Positions 7,687 through 16,868 are shown, numbered from the stretch's first letter. The stretch: 64,000 nt of DNA from Verrucomicrobiaceae bacterium (GCA_027490195.1 JAIXYN010000086.1:1-64000); one strand, 5' to 3'. Notes: generated by a model not told the origin, from the letters alone. A program made the numbers and translations.

Positions 7687-8634
7687 TTAATAGCCTTCGG
7701 TGGCGTCGCTGAAATTCCACGGGGCCTGATAAGCGCCGGTGCGTTCTTTTTCCAGCTGGCGCACGAGGTCATTCAGCAGCGCGGAGGCACCGAAGCGGTA
7801 GCGGCGGTTGTTGAGCCAGTCGTCACCGAGGGTTTCTTTGACGGCGATGAGGAAGTGAAGGGCCTGTTTGGCAGTGCGGATGCCGCCAGCGGGTTTCATA
7901 GCGATCGGGATGCCGGTGGCGAGGAAGTGGTCGCGGATGGCTTCCAGCATGACTTGGTTGTTGCCGAGGGTGGCATTGGAAGAAGTTTTGCCGGTGCTGG
8001 TCTTGATGAAGTCGCCGGGACGGATCACTCGCATGGCGAGGAAACTGGCGGCGCGGATGTTGTCGTAGGTTTCGAGTTCACTGACTTCGAGAATGACCTT
8101 GAGCGTGGACTGGCCGCAGGCCTCGACCACAGCGGCGATCTCGTCCTGCATGCGGCCGAATTCGCCGCTGAGAAAGGCACCGCGATTGATCACCATGTCG
8201 ATTTCATCGGCACCGTCATTCACGGCGGCGTGGACTTCAGCGAGGCGGGTTTTGAGCGGAGCCTGCCCGCTCGGGAAAGCGGTGGCGACGGAGGCGATTT
8301 TGACCTGGGTGCCGACGACATGCTTCTTTGCATGCTTCACCATGGCGGGGTAAACGCAGACGGCGGCGGTGGGTGGAATATCGCCTATATCATGTGGGCG
8401 TAGCGCCTTCTGGCACAGGGAGGCCACTTTGCCAGGGGTGTCTTTGCCTTCGAGCGTGGTCAGATCGACCATCGACACAGCGAGGCGCAGGCCGAAGACC
8501 TTCGATTTTTTCTTGAGGCTGCGTGTGGTGAATTTCGCGACACGTTCCTCAATGCCGACTTGATCGACGGTGCCGATCTCATCGAAGAGGCGGCGGAGGC
8601 TGGTGGGCGCTGTGGCGGCGGGCATGGTGGTCAT
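7687..8634 (-). CDS. deoC: Deoxyribose-phosphate aldolase
   Basis: 315 residues, longer than the roughly 260-residue E. coli enzyme because of an N-terminal extension, as in the long DeoC subgroup. It cleaves 2-deoxyribose-5-phosphate to glyceraldehyde-3-phosphate and acetaldehyde in deoxynucleoside salvage. The Schiff-base lysine is Lys211 in FIKTSTGK. The DEIDMVIN motif and the second active-site lysine in AMKPAGGIRT are present. It is the first gene of a minus-strand cluster with two ALDH-family genes and diverges from the glutamate dehydrogenase gene. Confidence 0.92.
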   Translation of the reverse strand: MTTMPAATAPTSLRRLFDEIGTVDQVGIEERVAKFTTRSLKKKSKVFGLRLAVSMVDLTTLEGKDTPGKVASLCQKALRPHDIGDIPPTAAVCVYPAMVKHAKKHVVGTQVKIASVATAFPSGQAPLKTRLAEVHAAVNDGADEIDMVINRGAFLSGEFGRMQDEIAAVVEACGQSTLKVILEVSELETYDNIRAASFLAMRVIRPGDFIKTSTGKTSSNATLGNNQVMLEAIRDHFLATGIPIAMKPAGGIRTAKQALHFLIAVKETLGDDWLNNRRYRFGASALLNDLVRQLEKERTGAYQAPWNFSDATEGY

Positions 8635-8660
8635 TTACATGGGAGACCGCATTACTGACA

Positions 8661-9983
8661 ATGACAGAATCTGTAATCGCAGACTGTCCAGCCTGCGTAT
8701 TTTCGTGCAATATGAGCAATATGATTCCCCAAGTCTATGATACGCCGATTTTCCGCATGGCCTGCCAGCAGTTCGATTTGGTGGCCGATTTTCTGGACAT
8801 ACCTGAAAATGCCCGTGACCGCCTGAAAATGCCCAAGCGCGCTGTGACCGTGGCCATGCCCGTGCGCCGGGACGACGGCAGTACCACGGTGTTCATGGGC
8901 TACCGCGTGCAGCATCATCTCACGCTTGGGCCCACCAAGGGCGGTGTGCGCTTCCATCCCGATGTGACGCTTGGAGAGGTGGGCGCTCTCGCCATGTGGA
9001 TGAGCTGGAAATGCGCACTCACCGGCCTGCCGTATGGCGGTGCCAAAGGTGGCGTGACCTGCGATCCGCGGGCGCTTTCACTCAATGAATTGGAGCGTGT
9101 GACGCGGCGCTACACGCAGGAGCTGATTCCATTTATCGGCCCGCAGATTGACATCCCTGCGCCGGACATGGGCACCAACGAGCAGACCATGGCCTGGATG
9201 ATGGACACCTATTCTCTGCAAAGTGGCCACTGCGTGCCGGCCGTAGTGACGGGCAAGCCGGTGAGCCTAGGCGGCTCGCTTGGACGACGTGAATCAACGG
9301 GGCGCGGCGTAGCCTACCTGATTTCCCGGGCGATGGACACTCTGGGCATCGCTGCACAAGGCGCGACGGCAGTGGTACAAGGCTACGGCAATGTCGGTGC
9401 CGTGGCGGCAGCGTCCTTGAACCGCATGGGTCTCAAAGTGATCGCGGTGAGCGATGCCTTCGGCGGGTTGCACAACGCGAACGGCATTGATCTGGCCAAG
9501 CTAGACGAGCATGTGGCCAAAACACGGAGCATCGTTGGCTTTGAAGGAGCAGATGCGATCACGAACGAAGAACTGCTGATCACGCCCTGCGATGTGCTGG
9601 TTCCTGCCGCGATGGAGCGTCAGATCACCGGTGACAACGCCGCGAAAATCCAATGCCGCATTCTCGCCGAAGGTGCGAATGGCCCTACCACGCCCGAGGC
9701 GGATGCGATCATCTCCCAGCGTCCCGAAATCTTCGTGATCCCCGACATCCTCTGCAACGCCGGCGGCGTGATCGTCTCCTACTTCGAATGGGTGCAGGAT
9801 TTGCAAAGCTTCTTCTGGGACGAGGGTGAAGTGATGAGCAAACTCTACCGCATCCTAGAGCAAGCCTTTGTGCAGACCCTCAACTTGACTCGCAAACGCA
9901 ACGTCAGCATGCGCTTCGCCGCTCTGAGCCTGGGCATCCAGCGCGTGCATGAAGCCAAGCAGATGCGCGGGTTGTTCCCGTGA
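8661..9983 (+). CDS. gdhA: Glutamate dehydrogenase (Glu/Leu/Phe/Val family)
   Basis: Up to 440 residues. The substrate-binding motif GPTKGGVRFHPDV, catalytic-lysine region LPYGGAKGGV, and Rossmann motif VVQGYGNVGAVAA are all present. The enzyme interconverts glutamate with 2-oxoglutarate and ammonia. The ATGs at 8661 and 8712 are both possible; the latter (MSNMIPQVYD) fits the family N-terminus better, and neither has a good ribosome site. The length matches hexameric GDH of bacteria and archaea. A related amino-acid dehydrogenase is less likely. Confidence 0.88.
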   Translation: MTESVIADCPACVFSCNMSNMIPQVYDTPIFRMACQQFDLVADFLDIPENARDRLKMPKRAVTVAMPVRRDDGSTTVFMGYRVQHHLTLGPTKGGVRFHPDVTLGEVGALAMWMSWKCALTGLPYGGAKGGVTCDPRALSLNELERVTRRYTQELIPFIGPQIDIPAPDMGTNEQTMAWMMDTYSLQSGHCVPAVVTGKPVSLGGSLGRRESTGRGVAYLISRAMDTLGIAAQGATAVVQGYGNVGAVAAASLNRMGLKVIAVSDAFGGLHNANGIDLAKLDEHVAKTRSIVGFEGADAITNEELLITPCDVLVPAAMERQITGDNAAKIQCRILAEGANGPTTPEADAIISQRPEIFVIPDILCNAGGVIVSYFEWVQDLQSFFWDEGEVMSKLYRILEQAFVQTLNLTRKRNVSMRFAALSLGIQRVHEAKQMRGLFP

Positions 9984-9995
9984 TGATAATAAGGC

Positions 9996-10598
9996 ATGAA
10001 CCACTACCGCCTTTACGATTCAACTATCAAAGAATGGACTGCGAATTTGAGTCCATGGCATGCTGCATTGTATGCTTTGGGTGTGTGCCAAAGATCAGCT
10101 CCGTTATACTTTGAATTCGTCGCAAAAGAAAAATGGGGGGACATGGAGGCATTCAAGACCAGCCATCAGATGTTGGAGGATTATCTTGCCGGCATTGTTC
10201 CGGGCGCGGTTGATTTGGCAGAGTGTAAAGCGCGCGTTGAAAAATTTACTCCAGGCACCGAGGAATTTCCGGGCAGCGATCATGCATGTGACGCTGGCTT
10301 AGTTCATATTTATTCCCTGTCACTGATTGAAGAGTTTAATGCTGAACATGCATATTACATTGCGAGATACTGTTATGAGCTGGTTGATAGCGCCGCATAT
10401 ATGCTGATTCAGCCAAAAGGTGGCGATCTGACTGCTGATATCGAGGAGCAGATTGAAAATCACCCCTTAGTTCAAGCGGAGCTCTCGTGGCAATCTAAGG
10501 GCCGACAGATGATTTCGGAATTTCCGAAACACGATGTGACCTTGGCTAAACGGTTCCTCGACTTCTGGACCGCAGAGCCAATTATCCGAATTATTTAA
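9996..10598 (+). CDS. DUF416 family protein
   Basis: 200 residues, cytoplasmic by sequence, mostly helical. The pattern WHAALYALGVCQRSAPLYFEF near the N-terminus and the segment GSDHACDAGLVHIYSLSLIE in the middle resemble E. coli YjaG and other DUF416 proteins, whose function is unknown. The gene looks lower in GC than its neighbours. It starts 12 bases after gdhA. Its TAA stop shares the TTAA at 10595-10598 with the convergent helicase gene. Confidence 0.6.
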   Translation: MNHYRLYDSTIKEWTANLSPWHAALYALGVCQRSAPLYFEFVAKEKWGDMEAFKTSHQMLEDYLAGIVPGAVDLAECKARVEKFTPGTEEFPGSDHACDAGLVHIYSLSLIEEFNAEHAYYIARYCYELVDSAAYMLIQPKGGDLTADIEEQIENHPLVQAELSWQSKGRQMISEFPKHDVTLAKRFLDFWTAEPIIRII

Positions 10599-12610
10599 CT
10601 CATAATCTCTGTCGGACACTCCGGCAGAGAGGACAGGAACGCGCGCCCATACGGCTTCGTAAGGATGCGGTTGTCCAAGATGGCGCAGATGCCTTTGTCC
10701 GTGGCGGTGCGGATGAGGCGGCCGACACCCTGGCGGAGTTTGAGGATGGCCTCGGGCACGCTGTATTCGGTGAAGGGATTGAGGCCCTGCTCTTCGAGGT
10801 GCTCGATGCGCGAGGCAGTGAGCGGGTGGTCGGGTACTGCAAAGGGCAGGCGTGTGATGATGACGTTGCTCAGGGCTTCGCCGGGCACATCCACACCGGT
10901 CCAGAAGCTGTCGGTGCCGCAGAGCACGCTGTGGGTGTCGTTCTTGAATTCAGCGAGCATTTGATGGCGTGGCATGCCGCGACCTTGCACGAGCAAGCGC
11001 CAGCCGCGCCTTTCGCAGTGCGCTTCCAGGTTGTCGGCCAGCGAGGACATCTGGCTGTAGCTGGTGAACAGGATGAAGGCCCGGCCGCTGCTGAGGTCGA
11101 GGAAATGGGTGATCCAGTGCTCCAGCCGGTCGAGGTAGCCAGGCTCCGAGGGCTGCGGCATCTTTTTGAGCAGATAGAGCTTCATCTGCTTTTTGAAATT
11201 GAAGGGGCTTTCGATGCAGGCCGCACGGGCGTCTTCGGCACCGACACGGTTGCGGAAGTAGTTCAGCTCCGTGTCGTCGCCAATGCCCAGCGTGGCGCTG
11301 GTGAAGACGCAGGCCTTGTGGCTGGCGAAAAAGATCTGCCGCAGACGCGGTGCGACGTCCACGGGCGCGGTGTGGAAGGAGACGATGCGGTTTTCGTGGC
11401 TGGTGCGCTCCACCCAATGGACGTGATCTTCGTTTTCCTGATCAAGGAAGGCCTTGATGCCGACACGAATGGCGGTGAGACGTTTGGATAGATCCAGGAG
11501 TTCGAGCTTGGTGCCTTCGCGGTCCACCGCGTCACCTGCTTTTTGGGCGCGAAGAGAGAGCCGTTGCAGCGGCAGGCTCAGCGTGTCTTCAATCAGGCCC
11601 GCTTCACGCAAGCGGAATTCGCGGCCCATGGCGTTGAATTTACACGCGGCCTCGGCGGCACGGAAAAAAGTATCCACGTTGTCCAGCGTCTGCAGCACCT
11701 CGCGCACGCCGTCTTTGTCGCCGACGAGCTGGAAGAATCCTTTGCGGCTCTTCGGATTGTGCAGGCGGCCGAGTTCGAATTTGATATTCGATTCGCTGAT
11801 GTGGAGGCCGAAGGCGCGTGCGGCCACGTTCTCGATGGTGTGGGCCTCGTCGAGGATGACGAAGTCACGCGGGAAGAGGAAATTACAGTCCTCGGTGCTG
11901 GTTTCATCGGCGGAGGCCAGCAGCGTGAAGAACAGCGTGTGATTCAGCACGACGACGTCCGCCTGCTCCATGCGGCGGCGCACGTCCTGATACCAGCAGC
12001 GGCTGCCGGGCGGGCACCGGCGCGGTGTGCAGGCGTGCGGCTCGCTGCACACCAGCGACCACACGCGTGCGCTGGGTGTGAAGTCGAGATCACTCAGCGT
12101 GCCGTCCTCGGTCTCAGCCACCCAGTCGAGGAGGAGCTTCAATTCGCTGGCTTCAGAGGTGGAGAAGAGATCGGCTGACTCATTAAGCGCGCGCTTAAGG
12201 CGCGTGGGGCAGATGTAGTTGCCACGGCCTTTGAGAATCTCCGCATGGAAATCACCGATGAGCTGTTTCACGATGGGGATGTCCTTGGTGATGAGCTGTT
12301 CCTGCAGATTGATCGTGTGGGTGCAGATGATGGCCTTGCGCTTCTGCTCCAGGGCAAACGTGACGGCGGGAACCAGATAGGCGAGGGACTTGCCGACGCC
12401 CGTCGCGGCTTCGCACACGAAGGCGTGGTTGCCATCCAAGGCCGCGCCGACCAGCTCCGCCATGCGCTGCTGCTGCGGGCGGTACTCAAACTGTGGCGAC
12501 TCGGACATCTTGCCCTGATCCGAGAAGGCGTAGTGCATGCGCGGCGCCAGTGGCGGCCGCGAGATGCGGCCTGTCATTCCTTCTTCGTGATCTTCGGCGA
12601 CGTGAAACAT
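10595..12610 (-). CDS. dinG: DinG/XPD-type ATP-dependent DNA helicase
   Basis: 671 residues, superfamily 2 helicase of the DinG/Rad3 type. The Q-motif-like YRPQQQRMAEL is followed by Walker A (AATGVGKS, about 68-75) and a DEAH box at 254-257. Four cysteines (188, 194, 199, 205) are placed for the iron-sulfur cluster of this family. The C-terminal motif LRQGVGRLIRT is present. Such enzymes unwind damaged or structured DNA 5' to 3'. Several in-frame ATGs exist before residue 40, so the start is uncertain. I saw no LexA operator upstream. Confidence 0.85.
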   Translation of the reverse strand: MFHVAEDHEEGMTGRISRPPLAPRMHYAFSDQGKMSESPQFEYRPQQQRMAELVGAALDGNHAFVCEAATGVGKSLAYLVPAVTFALEQKRKAIICTHTINLQEQLITKDIPIVKQLIGDFHAEILKGRGNYICPTRLKRALNESADLFSTSEASELKLLLDWVAETEDGTLSDLDFTPSARVWSLVCSEPHACTPRRCPPGSRCWYQDVRRRMEQADVVVLNHTLFFTLLASADETSTEDCNFLFPRDFVILDEAHTIENVAARAFGLHISESNIKFELGRLHNPKSRKGFFQLVGDKDGVREVLQTLDNVDTFFRAAEAACKFNAMGREFRLREAGLIEDTLSLPLQRLSLRAQKAGDAVDREGTKLELLDLSKRLTAIRVGIKAFLDQENEDHVHWVERTSHENRIVSFHTAPVDVAPRLRQIFFASHKACVFTSATLGIGDDTELNYFRNRVGAEDARAACIESPFNFKKQMKLYLLKKMPQPSEPGYLDRLEHWITHFLDLSSGRAFILFTSYSQMSSLADNLEAHCERRGWRLLVQGRGMPRHQMLAEFKNDTHSVLCGTDSFWTGVDVPGEALSNVIITRLPFAVPDHPLTASRIEHLEEQGLNPFTEYSVPEAILKLRQGVGRLIRTATDKGICAILDNRILTKPYGRAFLSSLPECPTEIMS

Positions 12611-12670
12611 GCGGGGGTGGTGATAGCAGAGAGCGCAGCCTTCAGGGCAATGCGGTTTTTGAGCAAGGGG

Positions 12671-13588
12671 TCATTTTTCGCGCTCGAACCAAACGACGCT
12701 CAGGCCGTGTTTTTCAGCTAGCAGATGACCTGCTTCCGGACCTAGGATGAGCAAGGCCGTGGCGAAGCCGTCGGCCAGAGAGGCGTTGGACTGAACCACG
12801 CTGACGGAGGCGAGCTTGTGTTCTATGGGACGACCGGTACGAGGATCCAAGACATGCGCGTATTCTTTCCCAGCGGCTGAGAAATGCTGGCGATAAACGC
12901 CGCTGGTGGCGATGGATTGATCTTTGAGCAGCAGCGTCTGCGCCGATTCACCGGGCGGAGCCGCAGGCGTTTGCACGCCCACGCGCCATTCGCCACGTGC
13001 GAGGACCTCGCCGCCGATTTCGAGGAGGAAACGGGTAGTACCGTTGGACTCCAGATGCTTTGCCAGGCGATCCAAAGCCCATCCTTCCGCGACAGCGCTG
13101 ACATTGATGCGCAGCCCGGGAATGTTTTTGCGTAGGGCAGGGGGATCGTGGCGTGTGTGCAGGTGCTGCCAGCCGCATTGCGCTTTGGCAGCAGCGATCT
13201 CGGCATCCATGGGAGGCGTGTCGCGCCTGCCTGCAGCCCCGAAGCCCCACAGGTCAATGAGCGGAGCGAGGGTAATGTCGAGGGCATGATCGGTGTCATT
13301 GCCAATTTTTTGCGCGAGTTCAACGACCTCGACGAGCTCCGCCGGGACGGCGATCCAGTCATTGCTGGTAGAAGCATTGAAGCGAGAGAGGGCGGATTCT
13401 GTCTGCCAGTGGCTGATGATGGACTCCCAGCTATCGAGCTGCTGCTGAATCTCTTTTTGAGAGATTCTGCCAGCTCCGCCATCCAGTCGCAGGCTCCAAG
13501 TGGTGCCCATGGTTCGCCCGCCGAAAGTGACGGGCGGGTCATCGCGGGAGCAGCCGCTGAGGAGCAGAAGCAAAAGGGCAAAACGCAT
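12671..13588 (-). CDS. apbE: FAD:protein FMN transferase (ApbE-like lipoprotein)
   Basis: 305 residues from the ATG at 13588. The start MRFALLLLLLSGCSRDD is a lipoprotein signal with lipobox LSGC, so the upstream open frame was rejected. The N-terminal GRTMGTTWSL and the C-terminal DGFATALLILG region are ApbE hallmarks. ApbE attaches FMN covalently to threonine in Rnf/Nqr-type flavoproteins in the periplasm. No such target lies in the window. It diverges from the phosphoesterase gene and lies 60 bases upstream of the helicase gene on the same strand. Confidence 0.85.
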   Translation of the reverse strand: MRFALLLLLLSGCSRDDPPVTFGGRTMGTTWSLRLDGGAGRISQKEIQQQLDSWESIISHWQTESALSRFNASTSNDWIAVPAELVEVVELAQKIGNDTDHALDITLAPLIDLWGFGAAGRRDTPPMDAEIAAAKAQCGWQHLHTRHDPPALRKNIPGLRINVSAVAEGWALDRLAKHLESNGTTRFLLEIGGEVLARGEWRVGVQTPAAPPGESAQTLLLKDQSIATSGVYRQHFSAAGKEYAHVLDPRTGRPIEHKLASVSVVQSNASLADGFATALLILGPEAGHLLAEKHGLSVVWFEREK

Positions 13589-13630
13589 GGGTGCGAGAAA
13601 GTGGCGAGCACTGCCGTTTGAGCCAGCACG

Positions 13631-14638
13631 ATGAATCCAGCCCCCCTTTCCCGCCGCCGCGCCATACAAACACTCTTTTGCTCCTCTGCTGCTCTGGCTT
13701 TGAATGTGCGGCCGGACCGTGCTGCTGCTGAGGTGGCCAAAGAGGCACTGCATGTGCTCATGATCGGCGATTATGGCACGGGCGCGGCAGATCAGATCAA
13801 GGTGTCAGGAGCCATGCAAAAGTTCGTGGCTGAAAGCCGTATTCGGCCTGAGGGCATGCTGATGCTGGGGGACAATTTTTACGGTCCCGTGAAGGAGGGG
13901 TTCAGCGTGGACTCTCCGCGCTGGAATAAGGACATCGAGGCGATGTATCCAGCCAGTGTCTTTCCCGGGCCAATGTGGGGTGTGCTGGGAAACCACGACT
14001 ACCATGACAACGCGGGCGGCGAGAAGGTGCAGTTGGCGTACGCTGCGCAGCCCGGGGTGCGTTGGAAGATGCCGGCGAAGTGGTATCGTTTTGATCTGGG
14101 ACCCGCTGCCAAGCCGCTGGTGACTTTCATCTGCTTGGACACCAATTTGCCTGCCGTTTCGGGTGGTCAGGACAAGAAGACGAAAAAGCCTCGAGGCTCA
14201 CTGACAGTAGCGGAGGAGAAGGAGCAGCTCGCCTGGCTTGAGGCGGAACTGGCAAAGCGACGTGCGCCGTTCACCATCGTGGTCGGCCATCATCCGCTTT
14301 ACTCAAATGGTGATCATGGCGACACGAAGCAGTTGATCGCGCAGTGGGAGCCGTTGTTTCAGAAGCACCAGGTTCACGCGTACCTCTGTGGCCATGATCA
14401 CGACCTGCAGCATCTGGAAATGAAGGGGCTCTTCACCACGCATCTGCTCTCAGGCGGTGGCGGCGCAAAGACGCGCAAACTCGAAGCCAAGCACCAAGTG
14501 CCCTTTGGCAAGGACGTGCATGGCTTCACGCATTTGCAGATCACAGCGGAGGCGCTGACCTTCACGCATCACTCGGCGGATGGTGGTGTGTTGCATGCCG
14601 TGACGAAGCTTCCCGACGGGAGCTTCAAAATCGGCTGA
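13631..14638 (+). CDS. Exported metallophosphoesterase (acid-phosphatase-like)
   Basis: 335 residues. The N-terminus LSRRRAIQTLFCSSAALAL is a twin-arginine-like export signal. The calcineurin-type metal motifs appear in order: GDYG, GDNF, GNHD, GHHP and GHDHD. The overall layout resembles purple acid phosphatase/TRAP-like enzymes that hydrolyse phosphomonoesters outside the cytoplasm. The exact substrate is not evident. The gene ends immediately before the stop codon of the convergent small exported protein. Confidence 0.82.
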   Translation: MNPAPLSRRRAIQTLFCSSAALALNVRPDRAAAEVAKEALHVLMIGDYGTGAADQIKVSGAMQKFVAESRIRPEGMLMLGDNFYGPVKEGFSVDSPRWNKDIEAMYPASVFPGPMWGVLGNHDYHDNAGGEKVQLAYAAQPGVRWKMPAKWYRFDLGPAAKPLVTFICLDTNLPAVSGGQDKKTKKPRGSLTVAEEKEQLAWLEAELAKRRAPFTIVVGHHPLYSNGDHGDTKQLIAQWEPLFQKHQVHAYLCGHDHDLQHLEMKGLFTTHLLSGGGGAKTRKLEAKHQVPFGKDVHGFTHLQITAEALTFTHHSADGGVLHAVTKLPDGSFKIG

Positions 14639-15103
14639 TCACTTGTAGCCGGTCACCATCGCACAGGGCACAGTCTTGCTCTTGCCTTTCTCCGTCTGGT
14701 GGATGGCAATCATGTACATGCCGGTTTTCTTGGGCTTGTAGAAGAGCACAAAACCCCAGCCATCGAGCACGGGCAGGATTTCACCGGAAGGTTTGCCTTC
14801 GAGGTCGAGCACCGCACCGGTGATGAATACCCCGGCCTTTTTCGGCGTCGCGATGCAAAAACAGTACTCATTGCCCTTGAAAAGCTGCATGCGGGTAGCC
14901 TTGCCGAGCTTCGGCTCCAGCGTGTAGGTCCTGACTTCGGCGCGGATGTTGTAGCCTTCCGCCTCCTGATCGTAGGCCAAGGCACCGGCGGCTTTTTCGG
15001 CGTCTTCATTGTCATCCGCACGCAGCCAAGCCGCAGGGGACAGCAGCATCAAGATGCAAAGAGCAAGGAAAACGAAGGGGGATGGGGCGGCTGGGGTGCG
15101 CAT
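14639..15103 (-). CDS. Small exported protein of unknown function
   Basis: 154 residues with a signal peptide (hydrophobic 10-28, cleavage near LRADD). The mature part is predicted mostly beta and ends TVPCAMVTGYK. I do not recognise a family. It contains three cysteines in the mature part (two in EYCFCIA and one near the C-terminus). It lies between the phosphoesterase gene, convergent with no gap, and the divergent FHA gene. Confidence 0.6.
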   Translation of the reverse strand: MRTPAAPSPFVFLALCILMLLSPAAWLRADDNEDAEKAAGALAYDQEAEGYNIRAEVRTYTLEPKLGKATRMQLFKGNEYCFCIATPKKAGVFITGAVLDLEGKPSGEILPVLDGWGFVLFYKPKKTGMYMIAIHQTEKGKSKTVPCAMVTGYK

Positions 15104-15236
15104 GACACAAAAGGCGGAGAAATTTCACTCTCTCACGCGAACATAGCCGTTGCATCAGGAAAATCCCAAGTTTCTGTTCCACTGTTCGTGCCTTTTCTGG
15201 TTTTACGAACATTCACCCCCTTAATCCCCCTCATAC

Positions 15237-15881
15237 ATGGCCTCAGTAGTCTTTTACATGGAGGACGGCACTACGCTCGTTCACAAGTTGGAAAGTGATG
15301 TTGCCACCATAGGCAGACACCCGGACAACAATGTCGTGCTCACCTGTCCCTCTTCATCAGGGCGGCATGCCATCATCAAGGTGGCAGAGAAAGGTGTTTT
15401 TGTGCAGGACCTTGGCTCCAGCAATGGCACCCGCGTCAATGGCGCGGAGATCGAGGAAGCACTGCTCAAGGATGGTGACCGCGTGGGCTTTGGCGATGTG
15501 CAGTCCGTGTTTTATGCGGGCGATGCTCCCTCCGTGCTGGAGGAGAAGCCTCTGGCCACGCCACGCTTTTCCAAGTCGCTGCCGCCACCCGCACCTGTCA
15601 ATGCTGGCCCTTCGGCCCCGGCTGCCAAGCCTGCGCCTGCCGGGCGTCCCCTCAGCCCGGTGCGGCGTGCTTACGGCAAGCCTGCCTCAGGCAGTTATCC
15701 AGACACCAGCGAAAGCGGCTGCATGACCGGGATCATCGTTACGGGCATGTTCGTCATCGCCTTCATTGTTGGCCTGGCCATGCGCCACTCTAAAGAGATG
15801 GATGGCAACCTGTTCGAAGATCTGAAGGACAAGATAACCGGCTCAATGCCCAAAATCAAAATCGAGCGCAAAGAGGAGTAG
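15237..15881 (+). CDS. FHA-domain protein with C-terminal membrane anchor
   Basis: 214 residues. The FHA domain occupies about 1-95, with the phosphothreonine-binding signature intact: GR at 27-28, SGRH at 41-44 and DLGSSNGTRVNG at 59-70. A proline/alanine-rich linker (100-160) leads to one membrane helix (about 163-182, beginning CMTGIIVTG) and a charged tail. FHA domains bind phosphothreonine peptides made by Ser/Thr kinases. It is the first of two FHA genes; a lipoprotein gene on the opposite strand separates it from the giant FHA protein. The motif TTCACCCCCTTAATC lies just upstream. Confidence 0.88.
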   Translation: MASVVFYMEDGTTLVHKLESDVATIGRHPDNNVVLTCPSSSGRHAIIKVAEKGVFVQDLGSSNGTRVNGAEIEEALLKDGDRVGFGDVQSVFYAGDAPSVLEEKPLATPRFSKSLPPPAPVNAGPSAPAAKPAPAGRPLSPVRRAYGKPASGSYPDTSESGCMTGIIVTGMFVIAFIVGLAMRHSKEMDGNLFEDLKDKITGSMPKIKIERKEE

Positions 15882-15887
15882 GAGGCT

Positions 15888-16712
15888 TCAAAGCGACCTC
15901 TTGTAGCTTTCGCACCTGCCGTGCCAGCCTTTGAGCCATTGCCTCTCGTTGCGTTCGGGTGGGGCGTTCGCCACACGGCGGCTGAGCACGCGTTTGGCGG
16001 CTTCGGAGAACTGCACGTTCCATGCAGTGTGGCTGCTCGGCGACTCTCCCATGGCCTGAAGTACCTGGAGCAGTCCCCAGCCCTGGCCCTTGTATCTTTC
16101 TTTGGCATTCGTGCCCTCGCCTTTGAAATTCACGTAGTCGATCAGGCAAAAGGTGCCCTCAGGTGTCATCTTCAGGGATTCAAAGGCCGATTTGACCCAT
16201 GCACGCTCCCTGGCGGGCACTTCCGCCAGCATCTTGGGCAGCGCAGCCTCCATCCGGGCCATGATGAATTCCGTCTGCTGCCTGACCGTGCGGCCAAGCA
16301 GCGCCCGCAGTTCCTGCTGCCGTTCGCCGTTCCGGTCGGCCTCAAAGGCAGCTTTGTTTGGCCAGGGGCAAGCACCCCCTGCCCAGGCAGGCGTTGCAGT
16401 GCCATGAGCCGCCAGAAAAGCCAGCAGCGGAGGGAAGCTTTCTACAAACGGACCGCTGCGCCCCCGCGGATACCAAATGAAGTGCCCGATGCCTAAAGAC
16501 GCGAAATCCTCCCCCCCGTTCCAACTGGTCAGCCCCGCCACCGTGCCGCCGCATTCGTTTTGCCAGATTCGCTTGCCGACGCGGTCCATTTGAGCCGCCG
16601 ATAAATGCGTTCCGGCACCACTTTTGGGGGCTGGAACCTCGGCACAGCCCTCCAAATTGCTCAAAACCAAGTTCAAAAGGACGGAAAATTTTAACAATCG
16701 CAAGACTTTCAT
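15888..16712 (-). CDS. Lipoprotein with lysozyme-like signature
   Basis: 274 residues with a hydrophobic N-terminus ending SNLEGC, a likely lipoprotein signal. The mature N-terminal part has IWQNECGGTVAGLTSWN followed by GEDFASLGIGHF. This Glu-Cys-Gly and Gly-His pattern recalls lysozyme-like folds and a conserved proteobacterial protein family. The catalytic assignment is only inference. Residues after 110 are mostly helical. It sits between two FHA genes and diverges from the giant one. It could be a cell-wall-acting enzyme. Confidence 0.55.
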   Translation of the reverse strand: MKVLRLLKFSVLLNLVLSNLEGCAEVPAPKSGAGTHLSAAQMDRVGKRIWQNECGGTVAGLTSWNGGEDFASLGIGHFIWYPRGRSGPFVESFPPLLAFLAAHGTATPAWAGGACPWPNKAAFEADRNGERQQELRALLGRTVRQQTEFIMARMEAALPKMLAEVPARERAWVKSAFESLKMTPEGTFCLIDYVNFKGEGTNAKERYKGQGWGLLQVLQAMGESPSSHTAWNVQFSEAAKRVLSRRVANAPPERNERQWLKGWHGRCESYKRSL

Positions 16713-16868
16713 ATTTTAGAAATCTTAAATGATGCTGTGCAATCGAAGTGGTTTTTGTAATAATGGGTTACTTCCACTATCTTCCCTATCGACTGATTTC
16801 ATTAAGTTTGATTCACTGATTTTTCACCCTTATTCTTTAGACCCTTCAGTTTTTTCTGCGCGTACGGC

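Noticed and set aside
12611-12670. LexA operator in front of the DinG-type helicase gene
   Set aside because: No TGTTC-N4-GAACA or close variant was found upstream, despite the family's link to SOS in other bacteria.
13589-13753. N-terminal extension of ApbE
   Set aside because: It overlaps the divergent phosphoesterase gene; the lipoprotein signal starts at 13588.
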